DNA of 64,000 nucleotides from Pseudorasbora parva (lineage: Eukaryota; Chordata; Actinopteri; Cypriniformes; Gobionidae). The notes under the pieces are model-generated. The model was given only the letters and a program-made list of their open reading frames with translations. It did not search any database and was not told the origin of the DNA. The stretch's first letter is position 1, and each line of letters begins with the position of its first letter. The translations under genes and the position numbers were made by a program. Below are positions 1 to 10,138 of this stretch, one piece after another. The stretch covers positions 16,214,507 to 16,278,506 of the forward strand of contig NC_090180.1 of the NCBI RefSeq assembly GCF_024679245.1, in the 5' to 3' direction.

Positions 1-240
1 CACATATCTGCGCTAATTTGTGTATGCGTACTGTATGCTATATTGTACAGCAGCAGCATGTCTTACTTGCTCACAGAACCGTGTCTGTAGATACATTGGC
101 ATTAGCAGCGTAGAAAATCTATCCCACCAATAGCAAATATCATCATTGTCATATCCATTACCATGCCAAACACTCTTAGTGTTGTCATGACAGAAATATG
201 AAAATTGTCAGGTACTAGTAAGTACAAATGCAATGTGAAA

Positions 241-243
<3 letters not shown>

Positions 244-319
<76 letters not shown>
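244..319. repeat. (TC)n microsatellite
   Basis: About 38 uninterrupted CT/TC units. It creates artificial Ser-Leu and Arg-Glu repeat reading frames on the two strands, which are not genes. The flanking few hundred bases (1-240 and 320-846) are AT-rich, and I recognise nothing in them. Confidence 0.97.
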
Positions 320-321
<2 letters not shown>

Positions 322-846
322 TTAATGGTTTTATTTACATACATTAACATTTTTTTTATAATTTCTTTGCGATTTGTTATATTTGGTTTATTGAAATAAA
401 TTATTTGTGAATACAATCTGACTTTTTTAAATGGCATTGATTTTAATGTTTTTGCAAATGTATGTTGAGTTATTGCAAAAACAAACACTTCCAGAATTTC
501 TGTTCAAAAGATAGAGGATTTCCATCTTTTTCCATGTAATAGCCACCAAAAGCCTCCATAAATATAATGTTTTTTTCCTGCATCTTGTCTCCCCACCACT
601 GGTTACAATTCATCACACTGGAGTTATTACTAATACAGACAGTATACTGTTTTTGCACACTATTAATTATTAATGTAAATATAGGGACGAGCAATTCTCA
701 CAGTATATACACAAATGTCACATATAAGGTCAAAATTGCAATACATTTACAACACTAATGCTTGTTTTCTCTAGCAGTTTTCTCTAGTTTTGTATTTTGG
801 TTCAATTGGTCTTAAAAATACAAATAAGAAAATTTCATAAACTTAC

Positions 847-938
847 TTTGCATCGTTTTGCTGAGTCTGCTCTCGTAATAAATCCCTGAATCTGTGTTTA
901 AGAGGCAGGGATGCCACTTCGTTATCATGTTTAGCCAT
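847..938 (-). CDS. Candidate first coding exon of an unidentified gene
   Basis: On the minus strand an ATG in a strong context (AAACATGG) opens a 92-nt reading frame of 30 codons plus two bases, starting MAKHDNEVASLPLKHRF and ending at a textbook donor, GCAAA followed by GTAAGT. The short peptide is charged and Gln-rich at its end (REQTQQND) and could begin an amphipathic or coiled-coil stretch. I do not recognise the protein, and no matching downstream exon is obvious in the 846 bases left before the window edge, so the rest of the gene would lie to the left. The call rests only on start context plus donor. A chance match in intergenic DNA is quite possible. Confidence 0.35.
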
Positions 939-1660
939 GTTTCTCCAACAGCTTTAAAAAAACAACTCCTTTCAAGATCACGATAACTTCATATAAGCCC
1001 TCAGTTTTTCTTCTTTGACTTTTTCCAGTTGTCCAGCTGCAAAAAAATATCAAACTGTGATTCCTGTTTCACTCCCTTTGTCTCTCTTCCTGCACATAGG
1101 CAAACACTCACGTCTGGTAAGTGTGACTGATAGACAGACTAAATGACTATTGATGTCATTAGTTGAATGTCAGCGACTTCCCCTCAGCATCAGCATCTTC
1201 TCATAGAGCAGAGGCATAATGCCATGGCCACCAGGGGGCCCTCAAGAGCTAGCAAAATGTCAGCTTGATTTCATTTTTAATCTTTTTAATATGTCAATGG
1301 ACAATGGAAATAATACAAAACCGCAATTTAAAAATAATAAAAACCTGCAATATTATGTCAACGGGCTGAAGGATGCAAACCCGGTCAGACTATGACTGTG
1401 ATTATTGAAGCTGATAGAAGAGGCAGCAGCATTGCAGCATCAATGTCACAAAAATTACATATCTCTCCGGTGTTGAGAAAAGAAAAAAGAAGGGGAAAAA
1501 AACAGCAAGATAAAGGTATGTTAAGAAAGTGTATGTAAACTAAACTAGCTATTTTGTGAGTTAATGTTAGCTGGATAGTTTTAACATAGCCTGGGTATCT
1601 TCTTGTATTGGGAAAGTTCATATAGGGGTGTGCAATATCACTATTTTTGCTCATGGATGA
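939..1660. other. Non-coding stretch, no recognisable feature
   Basis: AT-rich unique-looking sequence. If the exon at 847-938 is real, the part next to it would be its 5' untranslated region and promoter. A minus-strand frame at 1385-1654 has no recognisable protein features. Confidence 0.5.
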
Positions 1661-1664
1661 TTAA

Positions 1665-1925
1665 AGGTCCCATGACATGAAAATTTCACTTTATGAAGTT
1701 TTTTTAGCATTAATATGAGTTAGCCCTAGCCTTTCTAGGGTCCCCTAGTGGCTAGAAATGAAGATAGGTATAAACCAAGCCCTGGGTATCCTGCTCTTCC
1801 TTTGAGAAAATGAAAGCTCAGATGGGCTAATCTGGAATCTTCCCTATATGTCATCAAATGGGGCAAAGTTACCTCCCCTTTCTCTGCATTGCCCGCCCAG
1901 AGAATTTGGAGAACATGATTTTATT
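1665..1925 (+). mobile_element. Left part of a TTAA-flanked DNA element (Kolobok-like), truncated
   Basis: The sequence begins AGGTCCCATGACATG directly after a TTAA at 1661-1664, the same arrangement as several complete elements in this window. It continues as a repeat type I know to be abundant in cyprinid genomes. No matching right terminus is found; around 1925 it gives way to another repeat-like stretch containing AAAAAGTTGGGACA. The family name is inferred from the TTAA plus AGG boundary only. Confidence 0.45.
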
Positions 1926-2099
1926 TACATTTACAAACCCGATACAAAACCCAACAAAAAGTTGGGACACAGTACAAATTGTGGGGGAAAAAGACTGCAA
2001 AGATGTGGAATTTTAAAATTTCAATATTTATTCACAATAAAACAATTACAATTACAACAATTACAACAATGAGAAGTTTAAAATGAGAAAAATTATAAT

Positions 2100-2740
2100 T
2101 GTCATCACTTTCTCCTCAGTCACTAACCTAGGGGTTTGGTTTGACCCCCAGCTGACCTTTAATGATAATATTAAACATATCTGCAAAACCTCCTTTGCCC
2201 CCTTCGATACATCTCCAAACTTTATCCCCTTTTAAACTTTCCAGATGCAGAGATACTTGTCCATGCCTTTGTATCCAACTGCAACTTTGGACTACTGCAA
2301 CTTCAGCGGGATTTCTGGCAGGAATATCCAGATGCTTCAATACATCCAGAACAGTGCTGCCAGAGTCCAAATGAAAGTCCATAAATATGGTCACAAAACT
2401 TTCATCATACACTCAATGCACTGGCTTCCTGTTTTATCACAGATCAACGACAAAATCCTCCTGCTCACACATAAATGCATCACCGGACATGCACCACCAT
2501 ATCTACATGAACTGGTCACTCTGAAATCCTCCACCTGCACCTTCAGATCATCAGGCCACCTGCTTCTTCAAGTTCCCACCAGCAGGCTTCGTACCATGGG
2601 AGATCGAGCTTTCTGCTCGGCTGCACCGCGGATTTGGAACGACCTTCCCAGTGAGTTGAGAGCAGTACAGAGCCTGGAACAGTTTAAAGCAGAACTAAAG
2701 ACTCTTCTGTTCAGAAAGGCTTTTATGTGTTGATTGTTTG
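2100..2740 (+). pseudogene. 3' end of an L2-like LINE reverse-transcriptase ORF
   Basis: The frame at 2245-2733 carries the C-terminal signature of fish L2/CR1-clade LINE polymerases: a degenerate LDYCN block, IQNSAARV, then LHWLPV-like (here MHWLPV), APPYL, FCSAAPRIWNDLP and a final FKAELKTLLF before the stop. This region lies downstream of the reverse-transcriptase catalytic core, so the element is 5'-truncated, as most LINE copies are. The upstream part is frame-shifted (2100-2245). There is no endonuclease or catalytic YxDD in the window, so it is a dead fragment, and no poly-A or TSD could be assigned with certainty. Confidence 0.8.
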
Positions 2741-2836
2741 TATTATTCGAAATTTTTACTTTTTTATTAATTTTTGTAATTTTTCCCTTTTTCCATTGTT
2801 GCACTTTGAGATTCTAGAGATAAAGTGCGTTATAAA

Positions 2837-3305
2837 AAAACATGTTGTAATTGATGCAGTATGTGGTCTGGCATTGTCATGTTGGAAAATGCAAGGTCTT
2901 CCCTGAAAGAGACAACATCTGGATGAGAGCATATGTTGTTCTAGAATTTGGATATACCTTTCAGCATTGATGGTGCCTAAAAAACATGTTGTAATTGATG
3001 CAGTATGTGGTCTGGCATTGTCATGTTGGAAAATGCAAGGTCTTCCCTGAAAGAGACAACATCTGGATGAGAGCATATGTTGTTCTAGAATTTGGATATA
3101 CCTTTCAGCATTGATGGTGCCTTTCCAGATGTGTAAGCTGCCCAAGGCACACGTACTCATGCAACCCCATACCATCAGAGATGTAGGCCTCTGAACTGAG
3201 TGCTGATTACAACTGTTGTTGTCCTTGTCCTCTTTAGTCCGGATGACATGGCGTCCCAGTTTTCCAAAAAGAACTTCAAATTTTGATTTGTCTGACTACA
3301 GAACT
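2837..3305 (-). pseudogene. Tc1-like transposase fragment with internal tandem duplication
   Basis: Minus-strand reading gives characteristic Tc1 transposase pieces: LMVWGCMST, GTINAERYIQILEQHM, and FQHDNARPHTASIT, which holds the second catalytic Asp of the DDE triad (QDNA type). The first catalytic Asp region lies in the degenerate part toward 3300, and the block with the final Glu is missing. A 144-bp segment (48 codons) is present twice head to tail, so the fragment reads GTINAERY...ITTCF twice in frame. The plus-strand left edge abuts the LINE fragment. The right edge is cut at 3306 by a DIRS-type terminus. No inverted repeats remain, so it cannot move. Confidence 0.8.
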
Positions 3306-4066
3306 GTTCCCTATCATAGGAACTCGAGCTGCGTCACCGCTTTGGGAACACCTCTGTGTGATTGCGTCGTGAAGCACCTAGGTCATCAGTCCAATAGGAA
3401 GGCGGAACGTCATAGGCGGGTGACGTCAAGGACCCGGAAACTAAAGAGCACACCGGCAAACACGCCGTTAGTTTCTGTTGTCTTCAACAAGAGCTCTGTG
3501 TCATTTGTCTGTCCTAATATCTGTTTGTGTCTGAGTTCAGACCCCTGTTTCACAAGTTTGCACTCACACTGATATTAGAGGAAGGAGATTATGGTAAGCG
3601 AACGATCGTACAGAGAGTGTGTTCCTTCCTGTCCTCGCTACATCACGGACGGGGATACACACTCTATGTGCATTGTTTGTGTGGGTGAGTGCCCAGTCGG
3701 CACTCGAGGGTGCCGGCTCACATTCTCCGTGGCACGGGCACTGCTGCTGCTGAGGCACGGCGGCAGCTCGCGGGGTTCGCATATGGATCTGACAGAGGGG
3801 TGTGAGACGGGCCAGCCCTTTCTCAGCCTTCACCCGCCAGATCCAGTGCCGCTTCTCTGGGTTCAGGAGCCCGCACTGCGGTTTCTTCTGCCCGGGGTGC
3901 GGCCATGATGCTGCAGATGTCTTCCTCCGAGGAGGTGGATGTCTGCAGCGTCGATGCAGGGGTTGTGGACTCGCCAATTCAATCCTCTGCCAGTGAGGAG
4001 CATCATGAGAGAGTCTGTGTAAAAAGCAGGCTCGAGGAGCACAGTAGTATTTTTAAATTACTCTGG
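3306..4066 (+). mobile_element. 5' portion of an old DIRS retrotransposon (terminal repeat and gag start)
   Basis: It starts GTTCCCTATCATAGG, and GTTCCC is the terminus shared by the other DIRS copies here. It interrupts the Tc1 fragment exactly at that point. A GC-rich leader follows, and then an ATG at 3591 whose product begins MVSERSYRECVPSCP and includes a Cys-x3-Cys, Asp-Thr-His, Cys-x2-Cys arrangement. This matches the start of the DIRS gag products at 15887 and 62763 (C-x3-C...DGH-x2-C-x2-C). The frame breaks near 3690 and resumes in another frame (AQSALEGAG). The element ends near 4066, where a different repeat begins. It is a third DIRS subfamily, distinct from copies 1-3. Confidence 0.6.
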
Positions 4067-4640
4067 CCCATAGACTGTAAAAAAATATGGACGTAGTGTC
4101 CGTGACGTCACCCATAGGATTCTGATAAGCCGTTCTGAAGCTTAAAGTAGGGGCGAGCTGGGCGTTGCCATCTTGTGAGCGAGTCAACGGGTGTCACTCC
4201 CGGATAACAGAAAATGGGCAAAAAGGCGGGATGTGCGCGGAGCTGAGGTGACGCAATAACTATAGACGGCGGATAAATGGCTATCCACTTGTAACCACGC
4301 CCTTAATTATGCAGAACCTTAAGGCTTTATATAACGTAAACGAATGAGTTATAAAAAAATTCACCCCCCTCAGAGTTGTCATGAAGATCAAAATTAGCCT
4401 TATAAGCCAAAACCACAATTTGTACCAGGCTGTAAACATGTTTTTTTCTGCTTTAAAGTTGAGAATTTTAACATGGGGCTCAATGAGATTCTGCTCCCTT
4501 CTGGAGCCTGTCCCTAGTGGCCAGATTAGGAATTACAGTTTACATTACTTCCGTATTGGCTTCAAGAGAGATTGCGGGAGCTTGCTCTGGCCTCGGGGTT
4601 TCCCCTATGGGTTTCCCATCCGTCACTTCACCACGTGACA
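4067..4640 (+). mobile_element. Non-autonomous DNA element beginning ATAGACTGTAAAAAAA
   Basis: The sequence from CCATAGACTGTAAAAAAATA through ATGGACGTAGTGTCCGTGAC and TGACGTCACCC is a widespread cyprinid interspersed repeat as far as I recognise it. It has no coding capacity. A clear inverted copy of the start is not present at the right edge, so the copy is probably truncated and its right limit is approximate. Confidence 0.4.
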
Positions 4641-4659
4641 GCAGTAAGCAGGCTCCTCA

Positions 4660-4860
4660 TTGGTAGAATCACGCGTCAGCTACTTGCGCACGAATCACGC
4701 GTTCAAAACGCTCAATTCACGTGATCATTGCCGCGTCATTCACGCGAATCGGGCCATTCGCGCTGCCTCATTCGCGCGAATCGCGTCTCTGCATTGACTT
4801 AACATGTAAATCACTCGCGCGAATCGCGTCATTCGCGTGCGGTGTGAACGCAGCATTAAG
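4660..4860. repeat. CpG-rich cluster of ATTCGCGCGAAT-type palindromes
   Basis: Within about 200 bases the words ATTCGCG, ATTCACGCGAAT, ATTCGCGCGAATCGCG and CGCGTCATTCGCGTGCGG recur, several being palindromic. CpG density is far above the surroundings. No exon, promoter element or transposon terminus is identifiable here. Confidence 0.5.
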
Positions 4861-7593
4861 GCTTGTTCGACTTCACCTAGCGATGCGCAGACCGATCGGC
4901 GGCTGACTTGAAGCAGTGCATGCCGGTTAGAAATTTTGTCCGACTTGAGACAGCGCCGACGGCACGTGACTGTGACGTATGTCAACAAAGTACCGCGAGA
5001 GCGATTCGAGAGCAGCCGGCTGATGCAGCCGGTGCAGATTCTCAAGAGGGACTGCAGGAGGCTGCTCGAGCTCTGATGACGACACAGCTGATCCACGATT
5101 GGCCGGATTCACCGCATGACAGCGACTACGTGTGTTTCATGTTTATTCTAAAACCTTATGTTACACTAATGCTCACAAATCATTTATTTATAACAGTAAA
5201 ACCTCTTTTCATGTAGTCGCGATGTTATATTGTAATGTTTATCAAACTAAAACGGATAAAAACCGTAGACAACACTTCATTGATAGTGTAGGTTTATATG
5301 TTGAACTTTAATCTTTTTCCAAATAGACGCTTTATTAAACAGTACATAAAGTATTGGATGAAAATATCATTTGAAACATCTGTGTATTTGAGAAATACTG
5401 CATTTATTTAACTTCAGCTGTGATAAAGTTTGCAAACACAGCTCAAGCGTCACCACGGGAAGCAGAAAGTGTCCGACTTCACATCTCCGTTTGCAGCTCC
5501 TCCCCGCCTGCACTCGGCTACTCTCGCCGATCGCATCCATCCAGCCGCAGCCGATGTCGAACACACCTTTAGACTTCAGTTTATAGTAACACAAGCATCG
5601 GTGTACATGTGATACTGTTTGGTGCAAGGCATGCATTCAGCTCCTGAGAGTGCTGGCTGTGTTTCATCTTCGCACCTGTGGTCTTTCATCTTGAGGGATG
5701 AAAGCCAAATATGTTGTAAACGGATCGTATCTTGCGTTTGCTGAGGCAGTGTAAAGATGACGATTCCGTATGAATAAATATGAATATTAAAGCAGTATCA
5801 TCTGGTGAGTATGGCTGATTTAATTCTGAGAAATTAAAATTAAAAATGAACTGACTTTGAGGAGTTAGATATGTTCTTTCAGTCTATCATTCGGACCATG
5901 TTCATTGATGGGTGATTATGGTGACTTTAATTCTGAGGAATGAAATAGGATTTATCTGACTTTGAGAAGCTAGAGATTATCAGCCTATCTTCCATATTGT
6001 AAAGAAATGGTTATGGATTGATGCCATGGGTTTAAAAAAGAAAAAACACTATGGCAAAGACCTGGTCGCCACAGAGGCATTTTTGGTTACGAGCTCCTCG
6101 CACATGGCGCAACAAAAACAGAGCGTCGCCTCAGGCTACTGGTCGGCGCTCTTAGGCGCAGCCTTCTAAGTGTAAAACTGATCTGAGGACAGTTATTATT
6201 TAAAGAAAGACTGCGTCGAAGAAGTCCTTACGCTACAGCGTTCAGGGCTGTGAGGGTTATCCCCTCCGGGGTCAGACGGTTTCTCAGTACACGGTACCCG
6301 TCTGTCCTCAGCGCCCTCACAGGGTCGATCCACCAACCCTGTCCGAGCACCGGGGCATGGAGAGACCTCGCGGATCATCCGAGGATGGCTTGTTCATAGT
6401 ACTAAATTTGGTCAGTTCTTTACATTTGCATATGTTTTAATTCACTTTGTTTTTGGTCAATTTAATCAAAAAAGCAGTTGAGGATCATGTTTTTAACCAT
6501 TACTCATGTTAAACTTCAATAAGTGACAAATAATGTTTGGCATCAAATATTCCAACACAACCTTTGCTGCTGGAAGCAGGTCTATAGAATAATATTTAAA
6601 TAAAATGGAATGTGCTGCTCATTGTCCTCTAACAAACACAACAGCAAAAATTTGCGATACGAAAGGTTAAATCATCCGATCAAGGATGTGGATATGTTTG
6701 CACCAGTTTTTGAAGTTGACCTAAGGACTCTGAAGGTATGTGTAGAGTTTCAGGAGATGGAAGAGGTCTCCTTTTACTGTACTGACCGTTACATGAATGT
6801 AAAGATTTTACTGTCTGTTGCATGATAAATGGTACTGGAGTTGTGCAGTATATCAGTACTGGGAAAATACAGCTATATATTTTATTTCAAATGGTACAAG
6901 ATTTTGCTCATTGCGGTACTTGATATGCAAGTTGTTCTGAAGTCCACCGCTTGGTGGCAGTGTGCTACCCAAAACTGACATGAAACCAAAATGAATGAAG
7001 AACCATCAAACTTGCCCACTTGCCCATCCTGACTTGTACAAGACCTAAAGACATTGACAGGTGAGTGCTTCATTCAAACAGTCTAATTTAGACATTTATT
7101 TTCTTTTAACACTGATTAGCGCACAAGATAAGATCATATCATATCATCATATTTGACCATTTAAGGAAAGACGACTCAACTTGAAGTGCGTGAGCTTTTT
7201 ACATGCAGCTGGTGTATGCGTTGTTGGTGTAACTAATGTGCAAAGTAAATTCTCAAAAATCTTTCAAGTACAATTTAATGATATAAAATTGGATGTTCAA
7301 ATTGGCAAGATTTAAAAAAGATGTGGTCCTGTTGTAGATCGATAAGACCAAAAGTTGACCCAGTATGTTTCTTCTATTGATCCTAAAAATAGTCGTTAAA
7401 CAGACCGTTGTTGATCAGTGATCTGTATGGACTAGGCCTCATAGTTTGTCACACATGTGATTTGCAGATCAATTGCAAGTTTAACCACAATAGAGTTAAA
7501 GGTTAGTTTTGCCCGTTTTTGGATGGACACATATTATGTCAGTCAAAATACTTGTTTTTGGTAAATTTTCTTGTAAACATATTCAGTTGTGTC
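4861..7593. other. No gene seen; one GC-rich patch
   Basis: I see no supported coding region in this 2.7 kb. A GC-rich patch at about 6200-6390 stands out against AT-rich flanks and may be a remnant of a retroelement, but I cannot assign it. The rest looks like ordinary intergenic sequence, with many short frames and no recognisable products. Confidence 0.4.
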
Positions 7594-7597
7594 TTAA

Positions 7598-7895
7598 AGG
7601 TGCACTGTAATATTAAGGAGGATCTATAGACTGAAATTTAATATAATATATGTAACTAATGTTTTCAGTGATGTGTAAAGACCATCGTTATGTTTTTATT
7701 ACCTTAGAATGAGCCAATTCTATCTGTACATACACTGCCGGTCCCCTTACTGTAAAGTCGCCATTTTGGTTCACCATGTTTCTACAGTATCCATAAACAG
7801 ACAAACTGCTCTACAGAGCGCTAGCTGCTCTCTGCTGTTTAAGACGATGACATCTTTGTCCTGTCTCAGCCACTGTAGCTTCTCCATGTACTTTA
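7598..7895 (+). mobile_element. TTAA-flanked DNA element, left part
   Basis: AGGTGCACTGTAATATTAAGG follows a TTAA at 7594-7597, and the interior contains CGCCATTTTGGTTCACCATG and AGACAAACTGCTCTACAGAG, which I recognise as a common cyprinid repeat. A right inverted terminus is not found, so the copy is truncated or its end has decayed. Confidence 0.4.
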
Positions 7896-8056
7896 AAAGG
7901 ATGCATATTTTTATACACATTTAATCAGTAAATTTGTGAAAATAACACCATTATTTTTTATTGCATATTAAAAATGTATAATACAAAAACACAAGTTGTC
8001 CTGAGAGTCATGTGCTGGTAAAAAAATAAATAAAACACGCAAAGCATGACAATCTG

Positions 8057-8062
8057 TTTATT
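8057..8062 (-). promoter_or_regulatory. Polyadenylation signal AATAAA for the b3galt2-like gene
   Basis: The plus strand reads TTTATT, i.e. AATAAA on the minus strand, 20 bases past the stop codon of the galactosyltransferase. Further AATAAA-type words lie near 8022-8035. The very short 3' untranslated region this would imply is unusual, so the downstream signals may be the ones used. Confidence 0.45.
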
Positions 8063-8081
8063 GGACCTTTTATCCTATTGT

Positions 8082-9188
8082 CTAGCAGGGATTGTGTTTG
8101 TTGCTCTGTATGTCTTGCCAGTACTGGATCATCTCATTAGGTTGAAGCCCATGTGAAGTGATCAGGTTGCTGTACTTACAGCGGGAGTAGGGCACTCGCC
8201 AGTGATTAAACAGATCATTTGGTGTTGGCTCTGGCGCTATCTTTAGTTTTTCTAGACAAATACCCACATAAACATCTTCTAAATGTATCCTGGGTATGAT
8301 CAGAGACGCCGCATATACCCTCTGAGCCACGTCACCTGAGAAAACATACCCAGTTCCCGAACAAAATGTGGGGTATCGATTACTGGGGTACTCTTCTGGG
8401 GACATGTACCATTTGCTGTTTTGGTTTCGAAATGGAGAGAAGCCACTCATAATATGTCCTGTAAAATACTTTTGTGTTAGTTGCCCCTTGGGCTTGAGTA
8501 ATTTCTGTATGAGATATTCGGTATTGACAAACATGTCAGTATCTGTCTTCATGACATATTTGGCCTCTGGACAATACTTTGTGATCCAGTACATCCCCAT
8601 CAGCGTCTTGAGGGTAAGGTTGTTGTAAGTGTCCATGTAATCTTGCTGGATGATGTCATGATGCTGTTGACTTTCCTCCTCTATTTTCTTTCTTTCTGTG
8701 TCATCATTTACACCTAAGAAGAACAGACGGATGAAACCCAAGTCCCCTTCCATACTTTCATTGCCCCATGTTTTCCTGATGGCGTCCCTGGCTTCTGATT
8801 TCTTGGGCTCAACTTCAATCAAAAGCACTAAAAAAGGAGCCTGCGACTGACATGCGTTCGGCTCATTAAGGATGTACTCATAAGGCTCAACTTCAAGTGT
8901 ATTCAATGCTCTCATCTTTTCACTTGAACTGATGTTCAAAACATCCAAATTTGAGATAAAATTTTCGTTTGATATTATAGGTGTATGGGCCGCTTCTTGC
9001 TCTCTCAGCCATTTTGAATATAACGTGAAGTTGAAGTTTTTCATGGTTTGGAGCCACTGAGTAGCAAACCCATCCTGGTAGATTTGATAGGGCCAATGCT
9101 GTCCCTGAATAATGAGGCTTCCCACAACCACAAGCAGAATAAGGAAAAGGGCAGCCCTGCTGTATTTGTTTTTCAGATTCCATCGCAT
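8082..9188 (-). CDS. b3galt2-like: Beta-1,3-galactosyltransferase 2-like (GT31 family)
   Basis: Complete single-exon coding sequence of 368 residues, starting MRWNLKNKYS. The start is chosen because a good splice acceptor (pyrimidine tract then TTTTTTTGCAG) lies at about 9248, so longer frames run into intron. The protein is a type II Golgi enzyme. A short basic cytoplasmic tail is followed by one membrane segment at residues 11-27 (RAALFLILLVVVGSLII), a stem, and a lumenal catalytic domain. The family transfers galactose from UDP-Gal in beta-1,3 linkage, usually onto GlcNAc ends of glycans. Family motifs are present: AIRKTWGN (136-143), the metal-binding DxD as TDTDM (Asp216, Asp218), and EDVYVG (304-309). 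Possible N-glycosylation sites are Asn53, 85, 143 and 190. The end, NKHNPC, and the IQYW block resemble B3GALT2 more than other members. Fish carry many such paralogues, so acceptor specificity is not certain. Confidence 0.93.
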   Translation of the reverse strand: MRWNLKNKYSRAALFLILLVVVGSLIIQGQHWPYQIYQDGFATQWLQTMKNFNFTLYSKWLREQEAAHTPIISNENFISNLDVLNISSSEKMRALNTLEVEPYEYILNEPNACQSQAPFLVLLIEVEPKKSEARDAIRKTWGNESMEGDLGFIRLFFLGVNDDTERKKIEEESQQHHDIIQQDYMDTYNNLTLKTLMGMYWITKYCPEAKYVMKTDTDMFVNTEYLIQKLLKPKGQLTQKYFTGHIMSGFSPFRNQNSKWYMSPEEYPSNRYPTFCSGTGYVFSGDVAQRVYAASLIIPRIHLEDVYVGICLEKLKIAPEPTPNDLFNHWRVPYSRCKYSNLITSHGLQPNEMIQYWQDIQSNKHNPC

Positions 9189-9247
9189 GATCTCTTTGGG
9201 TTTGTTGGATTTGTCAAGCCTCTTTATGAGTATAAATACGCAGAAAC

Positions 9248-9637
9248 CTGCAAAAAAAGAAAGGGTTGGACTTTTAAAAAAATTATTTAATGTTACTACA
9301 AACAAAATTGCAATACATTTTACAAGTGTATATTATGGGTTTAAACATGGCATATTTTTTAAACAGAGCTTAGTGTAATATACTCTGGGAATCACAAAAG
9401 TCATAAACATTTTATTTGCTGTGTAAAATGGAGTGTTATAGAATTTGGCAAGTTTTAGATGAATGAATCAAAAGTATAGCCTACACTTAATTGAACTGTG
9501 ATCTTTACTAGCGTCTACACAATTCTCATTTAACCTGCAACCAGAAAGTGCACCAATTAATATTTTGTTTTCGTAGGCTAGACAGCTGTTATGTTATCTG
9601 TACAAAATATAAAAAGAGCTGATGATATGTATTATTT
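9248..9637 (-). other. Intron upstream of the b3galt2-like coding exon
   Basis: The acceptor at 9248-9249 on the minus strand implies at least one 5' untranslated exon further right. I cannot place it: the next kilobases are mobile elements. Confidence 0.5.
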
Positions 9638-9957
9638 TACTTCACTGCTTTTTCATATTAAACTATTTTATTCCCTTAACTAAGACGAGTTGATACATAC
9701 CTCTCTTGTCTCAGTGCGTGCACTTAATCGCTCTGACGCATGATGACATTCTGATAGCATTTTTCTTAGCAATAATAAAATATCTTCTGAGAGTATTTCG
9801 ACTCGGTGCAGTAAAAAGTCCCGGCTGAAACATCCTCCCTCAAATGTCACCGCGCGTCAGAGTGATTAAGTGCACGCACTGAGACGAGAGAGGTATGTAT
9901 CAACTCGTCTTCGTTAAGGGAATAACATGTAATATGAAAAAGCGGTGAAGTATCCCT
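9638..9957. mobile_element. Foldback (MITE-like) element with about 100-bp inverted arms
   Basis: The left arm (about 9638-9739: ACTTCACTGCTTTTTCATAT ... CTCAGTGCGTGCACTTAATC) is repeated in inverted form at about 9855-9951. The right end reads CCCT followed by TTAA (9958-9961), so the inverted terminus is AGGGATACTTCACC behind TTAA. The left terminus has decayed. About 115 bp of unrelated sequence forms the loop. There is no coding capacity; movement would have needed transposase in trans. Confidence 0.75.
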
Positions 9958-10138
9958 TTAAACACAGCAGATCACACAAACTGTTTTAAATGTTGGGCCC
10001 CATATATTGACATATCTGCAAATAAAAATTAAAAATAAATACTGGAATCTTAAATAAATTAAATAGTTGTATGCATTCAATCTCACTTCATTGACCAATC
10101 TCACTTTATTGACCGATGGAGTTGCTGCTGACCTTTAA

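Noticed and set aside
102..488. 128-residue minus frame with a long Arg-Glu repeat, and the Ser-Leu frame opposite
   Set aside because: Both are translations of the (TC)n microsatellite; no independent coding evidence.
9189..9305. N-terminal extension of the galactosyltransferase frame (39 more residues)
   Set aside because: It begins at a non-ATG codon and crosses a strong splice acceptor at 9248, so it is mostly intron; the ATG at 9188 is preferred.
8368..9378. Plus- and minus-strand frames overlapping the galactosyltransferase
   Set aside because: Shadows of the real coding frame; no motifs.
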